A DNA stretch of 57,587 nucleotides, taken from Pseudomonadota bacterium (lineage in GTDB: Bacteria > Bdellovibrionota_B > Oligoflexia > Oligoflexales > CAIYRB01). The DNA lies in the NCBI GenBank assembly GCA_026390435.1, contig JAPLFY010000102.1, positions 1-57,587 on the forward strand, read 5' to 3'. The notes under the pieces are model-generated. The model did not search any database. It had not been told where the DNA came from and saw only the letters and a program-made list of their open reading frames with translations. Positions 1-7,829 of the stretch are shown here, one piece after another. A program made the position numbers and the translations under genes. Each line of letters opens with the position of its first letter. The first letter of the stretch is position 1.

Positions 1-157
1 CCTAGCACAAGCCGATATCGACACCGTCAAGGCTGCAGCGGACAACGGGCCCAAGGCAGAACCCATATTCACCGTTTGAGTGCTGGACGGAGCTGGCGAC
101 GTGGTCGCTGAGGTCGAAAAGACGCTCTATGTTCGTCGCAAGGATCGCAAGAAGTAG
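1..157 (+). pseudogene. 3' remnant of a hotdog-fold thioesterase (DUF4442/PaaI-like), interrupted by TGA
   Basis: Reading from base 2, the frame runs to a TAG at 155-157 but is broken by an in-frame TGA at 77-79. The residues on both sides fit one protein. Before the stop comes KAEPIFTV; after it comes VLDGAGDVVAEVEKTLYVRR, which resembles the last beta strands of PaaI/DUF4442-type acyl-CoA thioesterases. The 5' part lies outside the window. The nonsense codon suggests a decayed gene next to an AbiE/ssrA island. A sequencing error or a recoded stop cannot be excluded. The family assignment rests on a short stretch and is tentative. Confidence 0.45.
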
Positions 158-377
158 GATTAACCCGCCCACAAAGGCTCGGCGGGAGTGGCATCAGTTC
201 GGGCGTCATGCCACCAGGAACGTAGGCGCATCACCACTCAAGCCTGATGTCTCATCACGAAGACGAGACCTTGGTGAAGGGCAACTTGGTTGTATGGGGG
301 GCTGGCTTTCTGCGACAAGTCGGTGAAAAGAGACAATTTGAGTTGCTAAATGTCTCCTTCCACCGCATACTTATGTC
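158..377. other. Non-coding interval with several inverted repeats
   Basis: No convincing gene is seen. Inverted pairs include 164-169 with 181-186 (CCCGCC/GGCGGG), 188-194 with 208-214 (GTGGCAT/ATGCCAC) and the promoter-proximal pair at 330-356. The first two could form a hairpin that ends the remnant gene upstream, but neither is followed by a T-run. Confidence 0.4.
330..356 (+). promoter_or_regulatory. Candidate AbiEi operator, imperfect inverted repeat
   Basis: GAGACA at 330-335 is mirrored by TGTCTC at 351-356, just before the abiEi start at 378. Characterised AbiEi proteins repress their own operon by binding inverted repeats in the promoter, so this is a reasonable operator candidate. 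Only the position and the repeat are seen. Binding is inferred. Confidence 0.35.
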
Positions 378-950
378 ATGAATAAGCAACAAGAAACGAA
401 GCTCAAGACGCTAGGTATCTTTACCCTGTCTCAAGCAGAAAATCTCGGACTGAGCCAACAAGAACTCTCCAGGCTCGTGGCCGCAGACAAACTCAAGCGA
501 GTCTCTCGCGGGATTTACCTGCATCCAGAAGCAGACCTTGAGTCAGATGTTGGGTTTCAAATTGCCTGTGCGAAGTTTGGTCCAAAGGCCGCCATCGGTG
601 GGCTCTCGGCACTCTTTCACTATAACCTTGCCGAACAAGTCCCCGGCCATACTTGGGTGATGGTTCCTACCGAGCGAAAAACTCGAGAATCGGGATACAA
701 ACTAATCCGCACTAAAGTGAGTCTTGATAAAGCCATCGTAACCGAAAATGGCTATCGCATCGTCTCACTTGAGCGGGCTATTTTAGAGGGACTCAAATTC
801 ATTACAAAAATCGGAGAGCGAACTGCTGTGAAAGCGGCCAGAGATGCTCTCGCTAAAGGACAATCAACCGAATTAAAACTTGGGAAGGTCGCCAAAGAAC
901 TTGGTCTTGAAGCTATCCTGACCAAGTATCTTGAGATGATCGTTCCATGA
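378..950 (+). CDS. abiEi: Type IV toxin-antitoxin system antitoxin, AbiEi family
   Basis: 190-residue protein whose first 55-60 residues form a winged helix (GIFTLSQAENLGLSQQELSR, then VSRGIYLHPEA, the typical beta wing of AbiEi_4-type antitoxins). The rest (about 65-190) matches the family's conserved C-terminal region (AAIGGLSALFHYNL, then SLERAILEGL). It should repress its own operon and counteract the downstream nucleotidyltransferase toxin without direct binding, as known for type IV systems. The stop overlaps the next start by 4 bases (ATGA), so the pair is translationally coupled. No strong Shine-Dalgarno is visible before the ATG. The pair sits between a broken gene and the 3' end of ssrA, a common island site. 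Confidence 0.85.
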   Translation: MNKQQETKLKTLGIFTLSQAENLGLSQQELSRLVAADKLKRVSRGIYLHPEADLESDVGFQIACAKFGPKAAIGGLSALFHYNLAEQVPGHTWVMVPTERKTRESGYKLIRTKVSLDKAIVTENGYRIVSLERAILEGLKFITKIGERTAVKAARDALAKGQSTELKLGKVAKELGLEAILTKYLEMIVP

Positions 951-1795
951 CAACAAAAGCAAAAGGCACTTCCGTTCGCCAAAAAATAACGGACCTAGCA
1001 ACAAAACTTGAAGTTCCCTTCCAGAATGTCCAAACTGCCTTCATGATCGAGCGACTTGTCGCACGACTTGTGACAGATAAAAATTTGGCCAAGCACCTTG
1101 TATTCAAGGGAGGTTTTGTTGGTCTGAGAGTTTATAATTCCGAGCGCTACACGATTGACCTTGATGCATTGCTGGTAAACGCTGACATTAAATCCACCCT
1201 TACTCTGACTAGAAAAAATGCCGAAGTTGTTTTAGACGATGGTGTTTGGTTTATATTTGAAGATCAAATGGATCTTGCGACCCAAGGTGAATACGGTGGC
1301 ATCCGCCAAACTTATCGCGCAGGAATTGGTGAAGTGCTAAAAAATCTGACTAAAGCACAGATTATTCATTTTGATTTGGGCATTGGTGACCCAATTACTC
1401 CGGGTCCACAAAAGATTGAAATGCCGTCTATGCTACCTAAGGGTGAAGACATCAGTTGGTCGGTCTACCCGATTGAAACCATTTGTGCAGAAAAAATCCA
1501 TGCACTGATCGCACACGGCAATATTAATTCGCGATCGAAAGATGTTCACGACCTATCGGTGTTTTTACCAAAGGCGGAGTCCGCTATTCTGGGCGAAGCC
1601 TTGAAAAAATGTTTTGCCTTCAGAAAAACTGAAATGCCTGAAAGCTTCTCAGAAACCATCAAGGCTATCAACACAACGAGTTTGCAGCGGGGCTGGATGA
1701 CCGCCACGACGACCGTGCCAAAAGAACGAGATTTCAAAGAGACATTCGATGATGTCGTGAAAAGCATGGGCCATCTGGAGCAGTCCTTCAAATAG
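947..1795 (+). CDS. abiEii: Type IV toxin, AbiEii nucleotidyltransferase
   Basis: 282-residue nucleotidyltransferase toxin. The DNA polymerase-beta-like motif is present: KGG (residues 54-56), then RYTIDLDALL with the metal-binding pair D71 and D73. The later family motifs appear as IETICAEKIHAL and RSKDVHDL at about 190-220. Relatives transfer nucleotides to RNA targets such as tRNA acceptor ends and halt growth or block phage. It starts inside the last codons of abiEi (ATGA overlap), giving coupled synthesis. The GG motif is followed by F rather than the usual T/S (GGFVGL for GGTAL), a minor deviation. All key residues appear intact, so it is probably active. Confidence 0.85.
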   Translation: MTTKAKGTSVRQKITDLATKLEVPFQNVQTAFMIERLVARLVTDKNLAKHLVFKGGFVGLRVYNSERYTIDLDALLVNADIKSTLTLTRKNAEVVLDDGVWFIFEDQMDLATQGEYGGIRQTYRAGIGEVLKNLTKAQIIHFDLGIGDPITPGPQKIEMPSMLPKGEDISWSVYPIETICAEKIHALIAHGNINSRSKDVHDLSVFLPKAESAILGEALKKCFAFRKTEMPESFSETIKAINTTSLQRGWMTATTTVPKERDFKETFDDVVKSMGHLEQSFK

Positions 1796-1832
1796 GCAAA
1801 ATAATGAGGTAGCCCCGAAAGTCAACGAACAA

Positions 1833-1850
1833 GCCCGGCCTTTGCCGGAC
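1833..1850 (-). terminator. Possible ssrA terminator hairpin
   Basis: A 7-bp GC-rich stem (1833-1839 with 1844-1850, 4-base loop) lies between the convergent abiEii and ssrA genes. Read on the minus strand it is followed by TTGTT, only a weak T-tract. It could serve either gene. Confidence 0.4.
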
Positions 1851-1920
1851 CCTGTCCCACTTGATCTAACCGATTTTGCTGGTGATTCTAGACCCTGGTG
1901 GACTTGCTCGGAAGAGATGA

Positions 1921-2272
1921 TGGTGGAGGCGGCGGGAATCGAACCCGCGTCCGAATACGAGACGGAAAGAGCGACTACATGCTTATTCCGTTAATTATCC
2001 TCTTACGAAGTGAGCCAACGGACAGGCTTACCTCATCGCAGCCTGATTGTCGTCATGCCGTGGTCTCCAGACGTAAGACCCTGACACCAAGTCGGATTTA
2101 TTGCGCCTCCACAGCGGGACCGACACCCTCTGCTTCGACGGCAGCTTAATTAAGCTGCGAGTGCGTAATCGTTGCCGACTAAGCGTTGTTACGCATTTTA
2201 ACGAGGTCACGTAACCACCCTCGGCATGCTCTCTAACTCATCAGCCATACCCGTCGAAACCAGAACGCCCCC
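1921..2272 (-). ncRNA. ssrA: tmRNA (transfer-messenger RNA)
   Basis: Rescues stalled ribosomes by trans-translation. The 5' end GGGGGCG (at 2272 downward) pairs over 7 bp with CGCCUCC next to the encoded CCA at 1921-1923. Conserved 5' text CUGGUUUCGACGGG and a tRNA-like T-arm (GGUUCGAUUCC) are present. The tag frame is preceded by UUAGUC, as in E. coli UAGUC-GCA, and reads GGC AAC GAT TAC GCA CTC GCA GCT TAA at 2176-2150. This gives the tag GNDYALAA, two residues shorter than the E. coli ANDENYALAA and starting with Gly. It is a one-piece molecule of 352 nt, not the permuted two-piece form. SmpB is not in the window. Confidence 0.97.
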
Positions 2273-2354
2273 ATGAGCTAACAGGGCACTATAACCCTCG
2301 ATTCGACATGTGTCTAACCTAATTAGTGTGAGACGGCCCTAAGATCCATGTAAG

Positions 2355-2393
2355 ACTAAGCCCGAACCAGCCTAGGGCTAGCTCGGGCTTAGT
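2355..2393 (-). terminator. Inverted repeat downstream of the lipoprotein gene
   Basis: Perfect 11-base arms (2355-2365 and 2383-2393, ACTAAGCCCGA/TCGGGCTTAGT) with a 17-base loop lie just after the stop of the minus-strand gene ending at 2412. A clear T-run is lacking on the minus side (GTCTTAC), so it may be a terminator or an RNA-stabilising hairpin. Confidence 0.55.
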
Positions 2394-2411
2394 TCAATTA
2401 AAAGACCCGTT

Positions 2412-3578
2412 TTACTCGACAGTAACGCTCTCGGTGCTGTCCTCGTACTTACTTGCATCCCAGCACCCGTCGCCGTCATTGTGGTCCTGATCACATGCCG
2501 CGTGACTTGCAGACATCGGGTCGAAAGTGACGTCTTCCTCGTAATCAGCACAGTCTTGCCCAGCCCAGCCAGCGGGCGCATCAGGCCTGAAGTCATCCGG
2601 CAAATAGGCTGGCATCGCCGTGGTAGCTGGCTGAAGATCTGCGCCAACGTCTGCCCCGGCAAGTGTGTCTCCTGCGCTATTGAAGAACGCCTTTCGCGAG
2701 AACTCGTAGGCTCCACCTTGATAGGACCCTTTGCTTTGGAATAATGCAGATCCCATTGTAGCGTCAAACAATGCCGCACCGCGGTCGAAAAAGGTACCCC
2801 CTCTTTCGCTGTCCGAGCCTTTGGATGCCAGCTTCAGGGAACTCACACCGCTGCTTTTCAGTGACAAGTCGATACCGTTGGTGAAGATCTGCCCACTGCT
2901 TTCGTAGCGCTGCTTTGCAATCACATTAACTATACCTGCGACGGACATATCAAACTCAACAGCACTCTCGTAGCTCTGCGGACTACTTTGACTTGACTCA
3001 GCACCGGTGTTCAAAATGGAGCCCTTCGGCCCTGCGTCACTGAGGCTGTCGATGGTAATGAGCTGCTTACCACTGTGACCGTCGCCGCTGTCTTTTTGAC
3101 AGAAGCTAATAGTAAGCTTTCCCGACGCCGCTTGCGAATTATCGACTAAAATACGCGCAAACTCACCCATGCTAGACATGAGGCGGTACTTCTTGCCGAA
3201 CTTCATGCGATCTTTTTCCACTTCGAGGTGGCAGAAAAAGCCACCAACCTCACCCAAACTACTCGTCGCTTGCCTAATGGTCTCACCCATGCGACAGGCT
3301 TCAGAGGATTTCTTGCCTGCGAGCAGGCGTAGCGCAGAACCACTCGCACCTCCCCCAAAAGCCTCAGGTAACGTAATAGCTAAAGCTCCAGCGAGCTTTA
3401 AATCGGCGATGGTGGTGGCAGAGGCAACTTTGTTTGTCGCGCTGGTACTACCGGTTCCAGTAGCAGGATTTGTGCTTGTTGTATCTTCGGTCTTCGATGC
3501 ATCTTTTGCCGCGCATGACACAGTCATAGCAACCGCAATACCCACGCCCAAAACACTGATTAATTTTTTCACTTTCAT
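2412..3578 (-). CDS. Exported lipoprotein of unknown function
   Basis: 388 residues. A signal peptide ends in a lipobox (VAMTVSC, Cys22), so it should be lipid-anchored. A Thr/Ser/Asn-rich linker (about 25-55) follows, then a mature domain with several cysteines (for example CRMGETIRQ and GGFFCHLEVEKDRMKFGKKY) and a C-terminal acidic stretch rich in Asp and Cys (DDFRPDAPAGWAGQDCADYEED). The spaced Cys residues suggest disulfides and an exported location. No family was recognised. The ATG has a good GGAGG ribosome binding site, and a hairpin follows the gene. It appears monocistronic. Confidence 0.8.
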   Translation of the reverse strand: MKVKKLISVLGVGIAVAMTVSCAAKDASKTEDTTSTNPATGTGSTSATNKVASATTIADLKLAGALAITLPEAFGGGASGSALRLLAGKKSSEACRMGETIRQATSSLGEVGGFFCHLEVEKDRMKFGKKYRLMSSMGEFARILVDNSQAASGKLTISFCQKDSGDGHSGKQLITIDSLSDAGPKGSILNTGAESSQSSPQSYESAVEFDMSVAGIVNVIAKQRYESSGQIFTNGIDLSLKSSGVSSLKLASKGSDSERGGTFFDRGAALFDATMGSALFQSKGSYQGGAYEFSRKAFFNSAGDTLAGADVGADLQPATTAMPAYLPDDFRPDAPAGWAGQDCADYEEDVTFDPMSASHAACDQDHNDGDGCWDASKYEDSTESVTVE

Positions 3579-3734
3579 GGTCCCTCCTGAAGATAATCGA
3601 ATTTCAAATCACTGTTTAAACAGGAAACCCCGCCTAGAGAATGAGTCTCGTCGGTAGGGGCTCGAAAAACTTTAGTCTTCAAAAATCAGTCAATAATCAA
3701 GAATAGTTAGCGACACAGATTCTCTTGCATCAAA

Positions 3735-5927
3735 TCACGCCGCTGCTTTTTGCGGCAAGAAAATCGACACTCCATCAACTTCGACGTTGATCCCTTGATC
3801 TACCGGCGTCAAAACAATCAACTTGCCGGCCAGGCGCAACTCGCGACGGGAATTACCCACTAGCGCCCAAGGGTCGATCGCCATGGCAGCGCCTGAAGCA
3901 AACTGCAGACTGATACGGCCATCACCGGTCAGGTCAAGGCCGGTAAATTCAAAGCCAGATGCTCCGGACTGTGCGGAACCTTCGCCGGCACTTCCAGCTC
4001 TCGGTGCAAAATTCGATGTCGCCATGTGCTTCTCCTCAAAGGTGTCAGGTTCCGTTGATTCAACCTGCGCGGCCAACAATTGCATTGTTTCGTCGCGCTC
4101 AGAACTATTGCTATCTTCAATCTCAGGAAGGTTTTCATCTTCCGCAATTTGTGCGTTTATATTCTGTTCAAAAGTATCGGCATCTGCATCATTCAACTCA
4201 TCAGCAGCGAATTCATCTTCACTAGACACGGCAGGGGGTAACAATTGAATAGTGGGCTGCAATGCCGCTACAGGTAGCACAGCATCTTCAGGCAATTTGG
4301 ATTCATCAGGCATTGGGACTTCGCCTACTTCATCAGCGCTTACTTTTGCTGCGTGAGCTACTCCCTCATCAGAGGCTACCGCTTCAATATGTTCTGCTAC
4401 TAATGGTTGCTCTTCAGCAACAAATACATCGTGCGCCAAATCCGCATCGATACTGCCAGTGCTGACAGGGTCGCTACTGAATATTTCCGGAGCATGCTCT
4501 GCATGTTCGGCATACTCTTCGTTCATATGTTCTTCAGTAATCAACTCTTCAGCAAAGACTTCGTCTAAGGGTATATCAATAATTTTTAGATCAGGTGCTT
4601 GGGCTTCTTCAGAGCGAACTTCTTCAGCGCGGACTTCTTCAGCCTGGACCTCGTGAACACGACCTTCATCGACGATACTGTCTTCACTCGTTCCAAAATC
4701 GGTTACCATAGGTTGGTCTACTGATTCTGCATTCGTGACTTCATCTATAGTTAACTCTTCGGCAGCAACAAACTCAGCATTTACCGGATGATCGGCCTCC
4801 GATTGTGCCTCTTCCAACAATGCTGGAATAGCTTCCTCTGCAAATTCTTCAATCGGCTGCAATACTTCGAGAGGCATTTCACCTTCAAAGGCCGTGTCTA
4901 CTTCAGCCTGGACTTCGACGTCTGCCTCTAAAGACTCTTCGGCGATAACCTGTTCTTCGACAACCTGTTCATCGACCACTTCTTCTTCGTAATCCTCAAG
5001 TACAGGCTCTGGAGTCAGTCCATCAACGGTGGGTTCTGATGCCAATTCGATGTCGCTAAGGTTCATGTCAATCTCAGGACCGTCATGTCGCATCTGGCTA
5101 GTGACACCTAGGTCATCAAGTTTGAGCTCTTCGTGATCGTCACCAACTTCTAGAGCTGGATTGCCGCTGCTCGAGTCACCCAAGTTTGCATCTTGGCTGT
5201 ACGGAGCCAAAGCAGCTATGAACTTGCTAGCTCCGTGCCGCTCAATGACCTCTTGTAGTGACTCGCCAGGCTCGGCGATCTCTTTATAGATAGAGACGAT
5301 TTTTGCAATTAATTTCGGCAATTTCGCCGATGGTATGCCATCTGCCATATATGCGGCCATCTCCGGAATTTGAGAGTTTTTGCCACCTATACATATGCGG
5401 TATCCACCGCTTTCACCGAGAATGGAGATATCAAGAGTATGCGACGCAACACATCCACGCGCGCAACCATTGATACCAATTTTTAATGAAGATTCGAGTT
5501 TCACTGCCGCTAATTCAGCGGCTATATCGATGCCGGCACCCATAGCGTCTTGCAGATGTTCGGGGCAAAGTTCTCCGATACAATTGATGGGCTGATGTAA
5601 GCCATCTTGATAATGCCGCACGCCTAGACCCGTCGAGCGCAAAGCGGACGCGACATGAGCTGCTTTTTCAGGTGTCACAAATAGAGCTAAACGCTGATCT
5701 TCGGTAGCCTTCGCCATGGCCGAATCGCCATCGCACAGCTCGGCAATCTTTTTCAACTGCACGGCGCTATAGACACCACCGGGTGCTTCTGTTGAAAGTA
5801 GCAACTGACCGTTTTGTAATTTAAATGGCTTGCCCATGACCCATCCATCTGCTCTTAAGTAAGCTCGATAGAGGATTCGGCCATACCAGCAAGAAGCTTT
5901 AGTCCCCGAGTCTAAAAACGCCGACAT
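3735..5927 (-). CDS. Sulfite/nitrite reductase-like domain fused to a long acidic tail
   Basis: 730 residues. About 30-240 resembles one half of a siroheme-dependent sulfite/nitrite reductase: a ferredoxin-like part (QLLLSTEAPGGVYS), then the [4Fe-4S]/siroheme cysteines C116 and C121 (CIGELC) and C155 and C159 (CARGC). Classical enzymes carry two ferredoxin-like and two cluster/siroheme segments in 450-570 residues; here one unit of roughly 240 is seen. Residues about 250-620 are low-complexity and very rich in Glu, Asp, Val and Ala, with imperfect repeats such as AEEVRAEEVRSEEAQ. A compact C-terminal domain follows (about 650-725, FTGLDLTGDGRISLQFASG). No reductase partner gene is adjacent. 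No clear Shine-Dalgarno precedes M1; M31 is an alternative start. Catalytic activity is uncertain. Confidence 0.75.
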   Translation of the reverse strand: MSAFLDSGTKASCWYGRILYRAYLRADGWVMGKPFKLQNGQLLLSTEAPGGVYSAVQLKKIAELCDGDSAMAKATEDQRLALFVTPEKAAHVASALRSTGLGVRHYQDGLHQPINCIGELCPEHLQDAMGAGIDIAAELAAVKLESSLKIGINGCARGCVASHTLDISILGESGGYRICIGGKNSQIPEMAAYMADGIPSAKLPKLIAKIVSIYKEIAEPGESLQEVIERHGASKFIAALAPYSQDANLGDSSSGNPALEVGDDHEELKLDDLGVTSQMRHDGPEIDMNLSDIELASEPTVDGLTPEPVLEDYEEEVVDEQVVEEQVIAEESLEADVEVQAEVDTAFEGEMPLEVLQPIEEFAEEAIPALLEEAQSEADHPVNAEFVAAEELTIDEVTNAESVDQPMVTDFGTSEDSIVDEGRVHEVQAEEVRAEEVRSEEAQAPDLKIIDIPLDEVFAEELITEEHMNEEYAEHAEHAPEIFSSDPVSTGSIDADLAHDVFVAEEQPLVAEHIEAVASDEGVAHAAKVSADEVGEVPMPDESKLPEDAVLPVAALQPTIQLLPPAVSSEDEFAADELNDADADTFEQNINAQIAEDENLPEIEDSNSSERDETMQLLAAQVESTEPDTFEEKHMATSNFAPRAGSAGEGSAQSGASGFEFTGLDLTGDGRISLQFASGAAMAIDPWALVGNSRRELRLAGKLIVLTPVDQGINVEVDGVSIFLPQKAAA

Positions 5928-5954
5928 TTGTTACGAAGCGATCGCCAACAAAAG

Positions 5955-5982
5955 AAAAAAGCCGGCGTGATCACGCCGGCTT
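5955..5982 (-). terminator. Intrinsic terminator of the IrrE-like gene
   Basis: A perfect GC-rich stem, AAGCCGGCGTGATCACGCCGGCTT, is read on the minus strand straight into TTTTCTTTTG, downstream of the gene ending at 6014. It is among the clearest rho-independent terminators in the window. Confidence 0.9.
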
Positions 5983-6013
5983 AGCAATTCAGAAACGTTC
6001 TGACCCCTGGGCT

Positions 6014-6916
6014 TTAATCCAGATGCTCCATGTAGTCACGGAGGCGCTGGTTCATCAGAGCTTTTGACGTCCAGAAGGTTTCTGCCAACTGCTGAATGAT
6101 ATCGATCGAGCTATCAATTTGCTCAACTTCGTTACGCAGCAACTTGCCAGGTATCAAGATCAGCCCAGCGAAGATGTTAGCTTGGATATCTAACAGCTCA
6201 GCTGGCGACTCGGCAAAGCGCTTAAAATTGGCATGCTGAGTGGTGGCCAGGTGCTTGAACAATTCCTTAGCCAGAAGGAAGCGCACGAATGGACGCTGCT
6301 CGGGACCACGGAAGCGAATAACCGTTTTGGCGGTATCACCTGAGCCTTCGGTCTCGATTTTCACTGCGCGGTCGATCGTATCGTCAGCGACTAGGGTAAT
6401 CCCGGGGTAGAGTTTAAATACTTCGGGTATGTAAATTGGCGCTTCTGTGAATTTGCCGGCATTCACCACTGCCTCGGCGGCTTTAACCACGCTTGGACGG
6501 TCCGTGTCGAACAGCTCCTCGAAGGGCTTAGTGCTGCCATCATTTTGCCAGCGTGATGGGTTTTTGAAGAATTCCTTCTTCAAATTCTCCAGGCTGCGGC
6601 CCTGCAAAGCAAAGGCGCCGTATCCGCGATATTCGAATACAGCTTCCTCTAGACCAACCTTGCCCGAGGCAATGTCAATCAACAGGCGCTCGTCGATTGC
6701 TAAGTGGTCAGCGATGCTACGCAGCGTCGCCAAAGCGCGGATATTTTTCTTGCCCTTTTTCCAGTGGCTACAATCAGCAGGATCGTAACCAAGGATTGCA
6801 CCGACGTCTTGGTCGATGACCTTGACGTTGCCCTCGTAACGGATTTCTAGGGCTTCCTTACAAAATTTAAACAACGTCGCTGAATGCGGATACCGATTTT
6901 CGGCCGTCTTCTTCAT
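6014..6916 (-). CDS. Helix-turn-helix protein with a degenerate ImmA/IrrE-like domain
   Basis: 300 residues from ATG 6916, preferred over TTG 6922 because a GGAGG lies 8 bases upstream. In the longer numbering, residues about 15-80 look like an XRE-type DNA-binding domain (VKVIDQDVGAILGYDPADCS, then HWKKGKKNIRAL). About 160-300 follows the ImmA/IrrE layout: RFLLAKELFKHLA where the zinc HExxH helix belongs, then IQANIFAGLILIP for the family's E-x-x-AN-x-FA-x-x-LLMP, and a final TSKALMNQRL helix. The HExxH histidines are not in register (KELFKH), so peptidase activity is doubtful and it may be a sensor or pseudoenzyme. Such pairs usually control phage or stress genes by cleaving repressors. Confidence 0.65.
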   Translation of the reverse strand: MKKTAENRYPHSATLFKFCKEALEIRYEGNVKVIDQDVGAILGYDPADCSHWKKGKKNIRALATLRSIADHLAIDERLLIDIASGKVGLEEAVFEYRGYGAFALQGRSLENLKKEFFKNPSRWQNDGSTKPFEELFDTDRPSVVKAAEAVVNAGKFTEAPIYIPEVFKLYPGITLVADDTIDRAVKIETEGSGDTAKTVIRFRGPEQRPFVRFLLAKELFKHLATTQHANFKRFAESPAELLDIQANIFAGLILIPGKLLRNEVEQIDSSIDIIQQLAETFWTSKALMNQRLRDYMEHLD

Positions 6917-7105
6917 GACCAAGCCCTCCCTGGAGTTAACGCCATCAAAGCAAGAAACGGCCTAATGGCCTTGGCGGCGCGGCATCTTGCCACGCATAAC
7001 TTAACGAATGATGTCTGGAGACTAGTTCAATTAGAAACGATTTTGGTGCAACGGTCAAGAAGGCGGCTGATACTTGGGGTATTTCTGGCTAAAAGGCAGT
7101 AATAT

Positions 7106-7126
7106 CCCCTCCCTAGGTGGGAGGGG
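7106..7126 (-). terminator. GC-rich hairpin after infC
   Basis: 8-bp perfect stem CCCCTCCC/GGGAGGGG with a 5-base loop, 27 bases past the infC stop on the minus strand. No T-run follows, so termination may be weak. It also lies in the leader of the next minus-strand gene, where it could act in regulation. Confidence 0.5.
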
Positions 7127-7152
7127 TAGAATCTAAAAAACAGTTTAGTTGC

Positions 7153-7629
7153 TTACTTATTGGCTTCGAGGATCGCGATGGTCATCGGGCCAGGTAGTTT
7201 GCTGACTTTACACTCAACTAGCTGAGATACTCTCGTAATCAGCATTTGAGCGCGCTCGGGAGCCTCTCTCTCACGACCCTTCAGGCGGACGGTCAGCTTG
7301 ACCTTGTCACCGCGTTCGAGGAACCGCTTGATGGCCGAGACTTTAGTCAGCAAGTCGTGATCCGAAATGTTGACCTTGAGCTGAATCTCTTTCAGTTCTG
7401 AGGTCTTACCTTTGGTCTGACGCGCCTTCTTCTTTTCGTATTCCAGCTTTTTATAGTCTTGGATCCGCACTACAGGCGGATCAGACTTATCGCTGACGAT
7501 GACCAGGTCTAACCCTTGCTCATCAGCTTGCCGTAAAGCCATATCGGCTGGAACGATATCGTTAAAGCCCTCTCCCACTAGGCGGACGCGGGTGACAGAG
7601 CGCGCCATGACGCGAGTAAAAATATCCAA
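7153..7629 (-). CDS. infC: Translation initiation factor IF-3
   Basis: 158 residues, slightly short of the usual 170-180. The N-terminal domain shows ADEQGLDLVIVSDKSDPPVV and RIQDYKKLEYEKKKA, and the C-terminal domain KEIQLKVNISDHDLLTKVSA, then FLERGDKVKLTVRLKGRE: clear IF-3 hallmarks. It binds the 30S subunit and proofreads initiator tRNA and start codons. The best start is TTG at 7629, with AGAGGAGA about nine bases upstream; an in-frame ATG at 7608 has no comparable site. A rare start is a known feature of infC autocontrol (AUU in E. coli). The usual downstream rpmI and rplT are absent, so the gene stands alone here, and the region before the EEAL-like helix is shortened. Confidence 0.92.
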   Translation of the reverse strand: MDIFTRVMARSVTRVRLVGEGFNDIVPADMALRQADEQGLDLVIVSDKSDPPVVRIQDYKKLEYEKKKARQTKGKTSELKEIQLKVNISDHDLLTKVSAIKRFLERGDKVKLTVRLKGREREAPERAQMLITRVSQLVECKVSKLPGPMTIAILEANK

Positions 7630-7829
7630 TCGAAACAGTCTCCTCTGACGTTAACGAAGATCTGACAACTACATCGTCAGGTCTCCCTTATTACCTGAAT
7701 TCGAGCAATAAATACAGACTATTTGCCGGACAAATCCCTGATTTTTGGTGAAAACTTGCCAGTTCCCCTCAGTTCACGCATAATCTTGCGAAACATCAGG
7801 ATTTTCCGACAATTCATGAGGGGTTTTAT

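Noticed and set aside
129-326. 65-residue plus-strand open frame before abiEi
   Set aside because: Lies across several inverted repeats, has no domain-like sequence and no ribosome binding site.
1898-2210. Open frames on both strands across 1.9-2.2 kb
   Set aside because: The segment is fully explained by tmRNA structure, ends and tag frame.
3823-4248. 141-residue plus-strand frame opposite the acidic-tail gene
   Set aside because: Shadow of the Glu/Asp-rich repeats on the other strand; Ser-rich low complexity.
4400-4990. Repetitive DNA as a possible CRISPR or tandem repeat array
   Set aside because: The repeats are codon-level Glu/Ala/Val repeats inside one long coding frame, with no constant repeat and spacer length.
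7628-7630. ATT start for infC, as in E. coli
   Set aside because: The ATT overlapping the TTG is out of frame with the IF-3 sequence.
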